Below, in pieces: positions 54,283 through 62,269 of a stretch of 64,000 nt of DNA. A model generated the notes under the pieces. The model did no database searches and was not told the origin of the DNA. It was given only the letters and a program-made list of their open reading frames with translations. Every line of letters starts with the position of its first letter. Within the stretch, counting starts at the first letter, position 1. The DNA comes from Aequorivita sp. CIP111184 (GTDB taxonomy: Bacteria > Bacteroidota > Bacteroidia > Flavobacteriales > Flavobacteriaceae): assembly GCF_900489465.1 (NCBI RefSeq), contig NZ_UEFQ01000013.1, positions 496,001 to 560,000 on the forward strand. Direction: 5' to 3'. The translations under genes and the position numbers were made by a program.

Positions 54283-56097
54283 TTATTTATCTCCGTTTTG
54301 GGAGTCTGAATATTTTTTTTCCAGTTCTGCTTGAAATTCTTCCATAACAGGTTTCACGGTACTTTCCGGTAAATCTGCAATGCGAATGTACATTAAACCA
54401 TCTACCGCATTGTTGAAAAGTGGATCAACATTAAAGGCCACAACTTTGGCATTTTGCTTGATGTATTTTTTTATAAGCACAGGCAAACGAAGATTTCCTG
54501 GCTCCACTTCGTCAATTATTTTGTCAAATTTATTAAGGTCTGCCTCGCTTTCATCAAAAATGAAATCCTTATCGGCATCTTTTAATTTTACTTTGTATTC
54601 CTTTTTCGGATTAATGTATTGCGCTACATACGGATCATAATAGTTTGATTTCATAAACTCAATCATCAAACTTTTAGAGAACTCGGAAAACTTGTTGCTT
54701 ATGCTTACGCCACCAATTAAATATCTGTGTTCGGGATAACGAAGTGTTGTGTGCACGATTCCTTTCCATAGCAAGAATAGCGGCATTGGGCGAAGTTGAT
54801 ATTCCTTAATAACGAAAGCGCGACCCATTTCGATGGATTTGCTCATCATCTCGTACAATTCGGGCTCAAAACGAAAAAGATCCTGCAAATAAAAACCATC
54901 AATCCCAAAACGCGGAAAAATTTCAGAACCTAAGCCCATCCTATAAGCTCCAGCCATTTTATGTGCATCATTATCCCAAAGAAACATATGGTGATAATAA
55001 CTATCAAATTTGTCAAGGTCAGTACTATTGTTGGTGCCTTCACCCACCTCACGGAATGTAATTTCTCTTAGCCGACCAATTTCTTGAAGAATGTATGGAA
55101 TTGAATTTGCTTCTGCCAAAAACACTTCATAATTTTTGCTTACAAGCAAGCGCTTGTCATTTTCGCGGAGCTTTTCTATTTCTGCTTCCATCGCCTTTAG
55201 TGGAATTGGACCCGCTATTTTTTTCGGAGGTTTCGGGAATTTTAGTGTTTTAGGAATATTGTCCAACAATTTTTTCTTCTGAAAAGCATTCGAAAGCATA
55301 TAGGTTTTCTTCCGCAAAAACTCAGTAAATACAGACAATGTCGGGTGTTCTTTTTGATCTTCAACCGAAATAGCGTTTCCTATCCGCACTTTTATTAACC
55401 GTTCTTTTTGAGTCAAAAGCTCCGAAGGCAATTTAGCGGTTCGCAAAGTGTCGCTCATTTTTGCCAATCTATAGAACAGTTTGCTATTTTTTGCGTGGAA
55501 ATATATTGGTACAACGGGTACTTCAGCCTTTTTCACCAATTTCATCGCGGCTTCTTCCCAAGGTTTATCAACCAATAATTTGCCATCTCTATAAGTGGAA
55601 ACCTCACCTGCTGGAAAAATCCCCAGGGGATGACCATCCTGTAAATGCTTCAGTGCAGATTTAAAACCTGTAATGCTTGATTTTACATCTTTTCTGTCCT
55701 CAAAAGGATTTACAGGCATCACGTAAGGTTTCAGCGGTTCAATGCGATGCAAGAGGAAATTTGCAACAATTTTGAAATCTGGACGATGCTCCAATAATAA
55801 TTTAAGTAATAAAATACCGTCAATTCCTCCAAGCGGATGGTTTGAAATTGTTATAAAAGCGCCTGTTTTCGGTATGCGGCGTAAATCTTCTTCTGGTATT
55901 TCAAATTTTATTTCAAACTCTTCAACTAGTGCATTTATGAATTCCAAATCATGTAAATGTTTGTTTTTATCATAAATTTTGTTGAGGGTTGTAATGTTCA
56001 AAATTTTCATTAAAGACCAGCCCAAAAAGGTGCCAAAAAAGCCGAATCTATCGACGTTTATTGTTTTTGCAACTTCCTTTGCATTTACTAATCCCAT
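54283..56097 (-). CDS. OlsF-like bifunctional acyltransferase (PlsC domain plus GNAT domain)
   Basis: Protein of 604 residues from the ATG at 56097. The N-terminal half is a PlsC-type acyltransferase with ISNHPLGGIDGILL (the NHxxxxxD motif) and FPAGEVSTYRDGKLLVDKPWEEAA. The C-terminal half (about residue 300 on) is a GNAT/OlsB-like domain with REITFREVGEGTNNSTDLDKFD and GAYRMGLGSEIF, then YLIGGVSISNKFS. Ornithine-lipid synthase OlsF has exactly this order, and N- and O-acylations are done by its two parts. A GTG at 56124 would extend the protein but overlaps a promoter-like element. Confidence 0.75.
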   Translation of the reverse strand: MGLVNAKEVAKTINVDRFGFFGTFLGWSLMKILNITTLNKIYDKNKHLHDLEFINALVEEFEIKFEIPEEDLRRIPKTGAFITISNHPLGGIDGILLLKLLLEHRPDFKIVANFLLHRIEPLKPYVMPVNPFEDRKDVKSSITGFKSALKHLQDGHPLGIFPAGEVSTYRDGKLLVDKPWEEAAMKLVKKAEVPVVPIYFHAKNSKLFYRLAKMSDTLRTAKLPSELLTQKERLIKVRIGNAISVEDQKEHPTLSVFTEFLRKKTYMLSNAFQKKKLLDNIPKTLKFPKPPKKIAGPIPLKAMEAEIEKLRENDKRLLVSKNYEVFLAEANSIPYILQEIGRLREITFREVGEGTNNSTDLDKFDSYYHHMFLWDNDAHKMAGAYRMGLGSEIFPRFGIDGFYLQDLFRFEPELYEMMSKSIEMGRAFVIKEYQLRPMPLFLLWKGIVHTTLRYPEHRYLIGGVSISNKFSEFSKSLMIEFMKSNYYDPYVAQYINPKKEYKVKLKDADKDFIFDESEADLNKFDKIIDEVEPGNLRLPVLIKKYIKQNAKVVAFNVDPLFNNAVDGLMYIRIADLPESTVKPVMEEFQAELEKKYSDSQNGDK

Positions 56098-56123
56098 GAA
56101 ATATTTTGGTTGTTTATATCCCA

Positions 56124-56131
56124 CAAATATA
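56124..56131 (-). promoter_or_regulatory. Bacteroidota-type -7 element before the OlsF-like gene
   Basis: TATATTTG on the minus strand, a TAnnTTTG match, 26 bases before the ATG at 56097 and in the gap after lysC. It favours the ATG start over the GTG at 56124. Confidence 0.45.
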
Positions 56132-56147
56132 ACGAAAGCAAACGATA

Positions 56148-57407
56148 CTATTCCTTAATTACCAACTGTACCGTTTCCTTGCTTTCCTGTTTTAAAAGAA
56201 TGTTTTTATTTTCCGCAAGTGCCTTTACTTCAGTGGGGTTAAAATGGCGAATGGTGTAAAGTGTTACGTTTTCATTCCATTTTACACTGAATTTTTCTCG
56301 AAGCTTTGCAAGCAATGCCTCTAAATTGTTGAATTTGTCATTAACACAAACCGAAAAGCTAATGGCGGAATTTTGAATCATTTCAACTTTCATTTTGTGT
56401 TTGTGTAGCCATTTAAAAACGTCGCCAATATTATCTTCCATCATAAAAGAGAAGTCTAAAGAAGAAAGGGAGATTAGTACCAAATCCTTTTTCAAAATAA
56501 AACAAGAAGTATGTGGATCCAGCGTAACTCCTTTCCCAACACAGGTTCCAGGCGCTGTGGGATCTAAAAATGATTTCACGTAAAGCGGAATTTCCTTACG
56601 CTGCAATGGCTGCAATGTTTTTGGGTGAATTACCGAAGCACCATAAAAAGCAAGTTCAATTGCCTCACGGTAGCTTATGTGGTTCAGCAGCATAGTCTGC
56701 GTAAAATAACGTGGATCTGCATTCAGAACACCGGGAACGTCTTTCCAAATAGTAACACTTTCGGCATTTAAACAATACGCAAAAATTGCTGCGGTGTAAT
56801 CACTTCCCTCACGACCAAGGGTAGTGGTGAAATTATTGGTGGTTTCTGATCCTAAAAAGCCTTGTGTAATGGTGATTCCCGTTAAATTCACTTTTTTCTG
56901 GATTTCCTTCTGAGTCGCCTCCCAATCTACATTTGCATCACGATAGCTTGCGTCGGTTTTAATACATTTTCGAACGTCTAAGAATTCATTCTTTAACCCA
57001 ATTTCAGAGAGATATTTGGAAACTATTGCGCTGGAAACCATTTCGCCAAAACTCACAACTTGATCATACACGAATGCATGGTTCTTAGATTTGTTACCGT
57101 CTAAAAAAGAAGCCATTTTTGTAAACAATTCTGAAATGTTTTGATAAACGGAATGATTTGTATTTTCAAAGAGACCTTTTAAAATTTCAAGATGATATTC
57201 TTTAAATTCGGAAACGTATTCTTTACATTTAGCGGTGTCATCATTTAGATATTCAGAAATAACCTTTTCGAGTAAATTGGTTGTTTTTCCCATTGCGGAA
57301 ACCACGATTACCAAGTTTTTCTCATTGGTGATTTTCAGTACCTCAGAAACATTTTTTACTCCGGCCGCATCTTTTATTGAGGCCCCTCCGAATTTGAAGA
57401 TTTTCAT
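56148..57407 (-). CDS. lysC: Aspartate kinase
   Basis: Monofunctional enzyme of 419 residues. KFGGASIKD is the N-terminal kinase motif; LGREGSDYTAAIFAYCLNAE and PGVLNADPRYFTQT follow. The C-terminal part (about residue 300 on) holds ACT-type regions (LVLISLSSLDFSFMMEDNIGD, KVEMIQNSAISFSVCVND) for feedback by lysine or threonine. First step of lysine, threonine and methionine synthesis. It lies between a GNAT gene (14 bases upstream) and the OlsF-like gene. Confidence 0.93.
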   Translation of the reverse strand: MKIFKFGGASIKDAAGVKNVSEVLKITNEKNLVIVVSAMGKTTNLLEKVISEYLNDDTAKCKEYVSEFKEYHLEILKGLFENTNHSVYQNISELFTKMASFLDGNKSKNHAFVYDQVVSFGEMVSSAIVSKYLSEIGLKNEFLDVRKCIKTDASYRDANVDWEATQKEIQKKVNLTGITITQGFLGSETTNNFTTTLGREGSDYTAAIFAYCLNAESVTIWKDVPGVLNADPRYFTQTMLLNHISYREAIELAFYGASVIHPKTLQPLQRKEIPLYVKSFLDPTAPGTCVGKGVTLDPHTSCFILKKDLVLISLSSLDFSFMMEDNIGDVFKWLHKHKMKVEMIQNSAISFSVCVNDKFNNLEALLAKLREKFSVKWNENVTLYTIRHFNPTEVKALAENKNILLKQESKETVQLVIKE

Positions 57408-57421
57408 TCAGATTATTTATT

Positions 57422-57892
57422 TTATGAATTCATATAATTATTCAGTCCTTTTTCATCCATATGAACAACCCGCCAAGTTTTTAAAACATTAGCTCCGCTG
57501 CGTTCATAGAAACGGATAGCACCGGTATTCCAGTCCAATACATCCCAAGCGACGCGTTTAAGGCCTTGATCGTGAGCAAATTTCATAACTTGCTTATAAA
57601 GTGCTTCGCCAATTCCGCTACCTCTTTTGGCTTCTTTTACGATTAAATCTTCTAAATGAAGGGTGCGTCCTTTCCAAGTTGAAAAGCGATAATAAACCAA
57701 AGCTGTTCCTACAATTTCTTCATCCATTTCTGCAACAAAACATATAAACAGAGGATTTTCGCCAAAACCTTCGCGTTCCAGATCTTGCACAGTTACTTCA
57801 ACCGCTTCGGGTTCTTTCTCAAAAATTGCAAGCTCTTTTATAAGTTCCAAAACTTGCGGCATGTCGTCCTTTATAGCTTCTCTAACTGTCAT
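57422..57892 (-). CDS. GNAT family N-acetyltransferase (SAT-like)
   Basis: Protein of 156 residues, full GNAT fold. VREAIKDDMPQVLELIKELAIFEKEPEAV at the start, YYRFSTWKGRTLHLEDLIV, and the acetyl-CoA loop RGSGIGEALYKQVMKFA. The first and middle motifs resemble spermidine/diamine acetyltransferases. Divergent from fbp across a 125-base gap that has no complete promoter match. Confidence 0.85.
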   Translation of the reverse strand: MTVREAIKDDMPQVLELIKELAIFEKEPEAVEVTVQDLEREGFGENPLFICFVAEMDEEIVGTALVYYRFSTWKGRTLHLEDLIVKEAKRGSGIGEALYKQVMKFAHDQGLKRVAWDVLDWNTGAIRFYERSGANVLKTWRVVHMDEKGLNNYMNS

Positions 57893-58017
57893 AATCGTTT
57901 TTTTTGTTGATTTTGGGTTTAGATTTCTATTTCTATTTTGTTTTACCCCAACAAATATCGGTTCAATTTCTTAAAAATCCCGATATTTGCGTGAAATTCA
58001 GGAACCACTACAATCCA

Positions 58018-59025
58018 ATGGCAAAAATAAATCAATCCCTCGGCGAGTTTATAATTGAAAACCAAAGTGAATTCAAATACTCTTCCGGAGAATTGTCGCG
58101 GCTTATCAATTCCATCCGTTTGGCAGCAAAAGTGGTAAACCACAAAGTTAACAAAGCCGGATTGGTGGATATTTTGGGAGCGGCCGGAGATATGAACATA
58201 CAAGGCGAAGACCAACAAAAACTCGATGTTTTTGCGAATGAAGTTTTTATAAACACCCTTACAAATCGTGAAATTGTCTGCGGAATTGCTAGCGAAGAGG
58301 AAGATGATTTCATTACTATTAAAGGAAGAAACGAGAAAAACGACAATAAATATGTTGTACTTATCGATCCTTTGGACGGTTCTTCAAACATAGATGTAAA
58401 TGTTTCCGTAGGTACTATTTTTTCCATTTTTAGAAGAATCACTCCTTCAGGAACCCCAGTTACCATTGAGGATTTTTTACAACCTGGCATTAATCAAGTG
58501 GCAGCGGGATATATAGTTTACGGCACTTCCACAATGATTGTTTATACTACGGGTTACGGCGTTAACGGTTTTACTTTAAATCCTGCTATTGGAACGTACT
58601 ATCTTTCGCACCCCAATATGAAATTCCCTGAAACTGGAAGTATTTATTCGGTAAACGAAGGCAATTATGTCCATTTTCCACAAGGGGTAAAAGATTATAT
58701 AAAATACTGCCAAAAGGAAGAAGAAGATCGTCCCTATACCTCAAGATACATAGGGTCTTTGGTTTCAGATTTTCATAGGAATATGATAAAGGGCGGCATT
58801 TATATTTACCCAAATACTTCAAAAAACCCCGATGGAAAACTAAGGCTATTGTACGAATGCAACCCAATGGCGATGATTGCCGAACAGGCAGGAGGTATGG
58901 CTAGCAATGGGTTTGAAAGTATTTTAAATATAAAGCCCACAAGTTTGCACCAAAGGGTTCCTTTTTTCTGCGGAAGTACTAAAATGGTAGAAAAGGCTGA
59001 GGAGTTTATGAGAAACGCCAAATAA
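58018..59025 (+). CDS. fbp: Class I fructose-1,6-bisphosphatase
   Basis: Protein of 335 residues from the ATG at 58018; the frame continues upstream but the extension lacks family features. The metal-binding motif DPLDGSSN is at 117-124, with IASEEEDDF before it, and [22 protein letters not shown] and [23 protein letters not shown] later, all typical of class I. It performs the gluconeogenic step from fructose-1,6-bisphosphate. Confidence 0.95.
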   Translation: MAKINQSLGEFIIENQSEFKYSSGELSRLINSIRLAAKVVNHKVNKAGLVDILGAAGDMNIQGEDQQKLDVFANEVFINTLTNREIVCGIASEEEDDFITIKGRNEKNDNKYVVLIDPLDGSSNIDVNVSVGTIFSIFRRITPSGTPVTIEDFLQPGINQVAAGYIVYGTSTMIVYTTGYGVNGFTLNPAIGTYYLSHPNMKFPETGSIYSVNEGNYVHFPQGVKDYIKYCQKEEEDRPYTSRYIGSLVSDFHRNMIKGGIYIYPNTSKNPDGKLRLLYECNPMAMIAEQAGGMASNGFESILNIKPTSLHQRVPFFCGSTKMVEKAEEFMRNAK

Positions 59026-59027
59026 AA

Positions 59028-59058
59028 AACCCGAAGCTTTCACTACGGGTTGCTTATT
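59028..59058. terminator. Hairpin between fbp and the TerB-like gene
   Basis: AACCCG (59028-59033) pairs with CGGGTT (59046-59051), with a 12-base loop and T-rich bases after it. It lies between convergent genes and may serve both. Confidence 0.55.
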
Positions 59059-59072
59059 TCTTCAAGGAAGAA

Positions 59073-59501
59073 TTAATCTTTTCTATTTAGCAAATAACGG
59101 TAATCTTCAAGGCTTAAGCCTCCGCTGTATATCGCAACTGATCTTTTTATTAAATCTCGTGCAATCTCGGTAGTGTAACCAAGACCGATAGCATATTTTT
59201 CAATTAAAAAGCGTTCGTGGTTGTCAATTTCGTGATCGGCGAAAATCATTTCGAAAAGATCGTGAATTCGTTCCAATCTTTTTTCAGAATCATTGGGTGG
59301 GTTAATTGGATATTTCCCCGGGTTTTTTAAAATCTCGGTATATTCGGCCTCTTCAATATCAAGTTTTCTGGCAAAACGCTTTAGCATTTTCTCTTCCTCT
59401 GGATTCAGTTCACCGTTAATAGAAGCAATATTTGCAATAGAAGCAAAGTGACCTACATTTCGGGAATGCTCCCCACTTTCGAATAAATCTGTAAATGACA
59501 T
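59073..59501 (-). CDS. TerB-like protein
   Basis: Alpha-helical protein of 142 residues from the ATG at 59501. IANIASINGELNPEEEKMLKRFARKL and FEMIFADHEIDNHERFLIEKYAIGLGY form the two TerB-type halves with acidic metal-binding clusters. The longer frame from 59522 overlaps a promoter-like element. No other tellurite genes are near, so the role is unknown. Confidence 0.8.
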   Translation of the reverse strand: MSFTDLFESGEHSRNVGHFASIANIASINGELNPEEEKMLKRFARKLDIEEAEYTEILKNPGKYPINPPNDSEKRLERIHDLFEMIFADHEIDNHERFLIEKYAIGLGYTTEIARDLIKRSVAIYSGGLSLEDYRYLLNRKD

Positions 59502-59519
59502 AATTTGGTTTTTATGCTG

Positions 59520-59527
59520 CAAATATA
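59520..59527 (-). promoter_or_regulatory. Bacteroidota-type -7 element for the TerB-like gene
   Basis: TATATTTG on the minus strand, a TAnnTTTG match, 18 bases before the ATG at 59501. Confidence 0.5.
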
Positions 59528-59650
59528 AAATTTGTAATCCATTTTACCATTCTTATTCCTGCTGAAAAATATCACAACCTAAACTTTTCTTAATTGCTAA
59601 TAAATTATTTATCAAAAGTGTAATTTTATTGTGCTAGTGAAAAGAAATTT

Positions 59651-60673
59651 ATGACTCAACCACTTCTTGTTTTTAACGATAAAGGTATTTACTGCGAAAA
59701 AGCCAACGTTTATATCGATGCTTGGCGGCCTGTGGATAAATGCATAATCACCCACGGCCACGCCGATCACAGTCGTTGGGGGCATAAACAATATATTACA
59801 CACACCAACAATGTTCCCATAATTAAGCATCGCTTGGGAGATATTTCAGTCACTGGAAAGGCGTGGAATGAAACTTTCACAATAAACGGTGTTAAATTTT
59901 CACTGCATCCCGCCGGACATATTATTGCTTCGTCACAAGTTCGTGTTGAATACAAAGGTGAAGTTTGGGTTTTTACGGGCGATTTTAAAACTGAAGATGA
60001 TGGTTTGGCCGAAGTTTACGAACCGGTAAAATGCCACACGTTTATTACGGAATGTACTTTCGGTTTGCCTGCCTTTAAATGGGAACCACAAGCCGAAGTT
60101 TTTAAAGATGTAAACGAATGGTGGGCAACCAATAAAAGTGAAGGCAGAACTTCGATTCTATTTGGCTACAGCTTAGGAAAAGCGCAGCGAATATTGAAAC
60201 ATTTGGATACTTCCATCGGAAAAATTTACACACACGGCGCCGTTGAAAATATGACTGAAGTGGTTCGCCCTTTTTACGACTTGCCCGAAACTACTTTAAT
60301 AACACGCGATACCTCAAAAGAAGAAATAAGAGGAAACATAATCGTAGCACCGCCCAGCGCCCACGGTAGCACTTGGATTAGAAGATTCGTGCCATATGTT
60401 ACTGCTTCTGCAAGCGGATGGATGACTTTTCGCGGCGCACGAAGAAGAAGAGCAGTTGATCGCGGATTTGTGTTAAGCGATCACGCCGATTGGGAAGGTT
60501 TGCTTTCTGCAATTGAAGCGACGGGTTGCGAAAAAATTATCGCCACGCACGGATATACTGATATTTTTTCACGCTATTTAAGGGAAGAATTGGGTTACGA
60601 CGCTCGAACTGAAAAAACGCAATACGAAGAAGAAAGTTCTGAAACCGAAAAGAAAATAGATAACGAAGATTAA
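59651..60673 (+). CDS. Ligase-associated DNA exonuclease (metallo-beta-lactamase fold)
   Basis: Protein of 340 residues. The metal-binding motif THGHADHSRWG is near residues 34-44, with HPAGHIIASSQVRVE, FTGDFKTEDDGL, FITECTFGLP and a late LSDHADWEGLL and ATHGYTD in the beta-CASP part. It belongs to the 3' exonuclease type encoded beside bacterial ATP-dependent DNA ligases. It is 3 bases ahead of the ligase gene. Confidence 0.92.
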   Translation: MTQPLLVFNDKGIYCEKANVYIDAWRPVDKCIITHGHADHSRWGHKQYITHTNNVPIIKHRLGDISVTGKAWNETFTINGVKFSLHPAGHIIASSQVRVEYKGEVWVFTGDFKTEDDGLAEVYEPVKCHTFITECTFGLPAFKWEPQAEVFKDVNEWWATNKSEGRTSILFGYSLGKAQRILKHLDTSIGKIYTHGAVENMTEVVRPFYDLPETTLITRDTSKEEIRGNIIVAPPSAHGSTWIRRFVPYVTASASGWMTFRGARRRRAVDRGFVLSDHADWEGLLSAIEATGCEKIIATHGYTDIFSRYLREELGYDARTEKTQYEEESSETEKKIDNED

Positions 60674-60676
60674 ACT

Positions 60677-62269
60677 GTGAAAGATTTCGCCCAACTCATA
60701 AAAAAGCTTGACAGCACAAACAAAACCAATGAAAAAGTGGCGGCGCTTACTGCTTATTTTCAAAATGCAAATGATGAAGATAAACTTTGGACAATTGCCA
60801 TACTCTCGCATCGACGGCCGAAACGACCCGTAAATACTACATTACTTCGACTTTGGGCTACGGAAATTAGCGGTATTCCCCTTTGGCTTTTTGAGGAAAG
60901 TTATCATATTGTTGGCGATTTAGCGGAAACCATTGCATTGATTTTACCAACTTCCGAGGAGCATTCCGAGAAATCACTTTCACAATTCGTTTCAGAAATT
61001 ATAGAATTGCGAACCCTTTCCGAAGAAGAAAAGAAGAAATATCTGCACGATAATTGGTTGGCTCTTAATTATTTTGAACGTTTCGTTTTTAATAAAATTC
61101 TAACGGGAAGTTTTCGAATCGGCGTAAGCCAAAAACTAATGACACGCGCCCTTTCCAAAGCCACAGGAATTGATGAAGATATTCTCGCTTATAAATTAAT
61201 GGGCGATTGGACGCCAGAAAAAACTACTTATAAAAAGCTAATCCTCGAGCAAAATGAGGAAGATTACCTCAGCAAACCCTATCCATTTTATTTAGCGTAT
61301 GCTGTTGAAAATAATTTTCAAGAGGATTTGGGTCCAATTTCAGATTGGAGTTTTGAGCACAAATGGGATGGCATCCGAAGTCAAGTAATCATCAGAAATG
61401 ACGAGGTTTTTGTGTGGTCGCGCGGGGAAGAATTGGTGACTGATAAATATCCCGAGTTTCAAGAATTTTTGAAAGCAGTCCCAAATGGAACTGTAATTGA
61501 CGGCGAAATCCTTCCGTTTGGAGAAGGGGAAATTGGTAATTTCAATGCACTTCAAACTCGAATTGGAAGAAAGAATATTTCAAAAGCACTTTTACAGAAA
61601 ACACCTGTAATCCTAAATGCCTATGATTTGCTTGAGTGGAATGGCGAAGATATTCGGCAAAAACCATTTTCAGAAAGAAGAACGATTTTGGATGAATTAA
61701 TTCAGAATATAAATAGCGAAGAAATCGGAATCTATTTAAGCGAAACAATGAATTTTGAAACGTGGGAAGAAGCTGCCGCGGAAAGAGACCTCTCACGGGA
61801 AAAGCGCAGCGAAGGTTTGATGCTAAAACGAAAGGATTCACCGTATTTGGTAGGAAGAAAAAAGGGCGATTGGTGGAAATGGAAAATCGATCCATTTACA
61901 ATTGACGCGGTCTTAACCTACGCAATGCGCGGACACGGAAGGCGAGCCAACCTTTATACAGATTATACTTTTGCGCTTTGGGAAGATGGTGAATTGGTCA
62001 CCTTCGCAAAAGCCTATTCAGGTTTGACCGACGCTGAATTTCGGCAAGTTGATGCGTGGATAAAACGAAATACATTGGAACGTTTTGGTCCAGTTAGAAG
62101 TGTAACGCCAGAACACGTTTTTGAAATTGCTTTTGAAGGAATCGCTGAAAGTAGTCGCCACAAAAGTGGAATTGCAACACGTTTTCCAAGAATACTTCGT
62201 TGGCGAAAAGACAAACCTATAGAAGAGGCAAATACACTTTCTGACCTAAAAGCGCTAATACCAAAATGA
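60677..62269 (+). CDS. ATP-dependent DNA ligase
   Basis: Protein of 530 residues with GTG start. The N-terminal ~200 residues are the helical DNA-binding domain; the nucleotide-binding Lys229 is in EHKWDGIRSQ (motif I, KxDG); GTVIDGEIL and SEGLMLKRKDSPYLVGRKKGDWWKWK (motifs IV and V) follow, with an OB domain at the end. It seals nicks in double-stranded DNA, probably in repair together with the exonuclease and helicase. The stop overlaps the helicase ATG (62266). Confidence 0.95.
   Translation: MKDFAQLIKKLDSTNKTNEKVAALTAYFQNANDEDKLWTIAILSHRRPKRPVNTTLLRLWATEISGIPLWLFEESYHIVGDLAETIALILPTSEEHSEKSLSQFVSEIIELRTLSEEEKKKYLHDNWLALNYFERFVFNKILTGSFRIGVSQKLMTRALSKATGIDEDILAYKLMGDWTPEKTTYKKLILEQNEEDYLSKPYPFYLAYAVENNFQEDLGPISDWSFEHKWDGIRSQVIIRNDEVFVWSRGEELVTDKYPEFQEFLKAVPNGTVIDGEILPFGEGEIGNFNALQTRIGRKNISKALLQKTPVILNAYDLLEWNGEDIRQKPFSERRTILDELIQNINSEEIGIYLSETMNFETWEEAAAERDLSREKRSEGLMLKRKDSPYLVGRKKGDWWKWKIDPFTIDAVLTYAMRGHGRRANLYTDYTFALWEDGELVTFAKAYSGLTDAEFRQVDAWIKRNTLERFGPVRSVTPEHVFEIAFEGIAESSRHKSGIATRFPRILRWRKDKPIEEANTLSDLKALIPK

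Noticed and set aside
59073-59501. Tellurite-resistance operon
   Set aside because: Only a single TerB-like gene is present, with no terA, terC, terD or terZ nearby.
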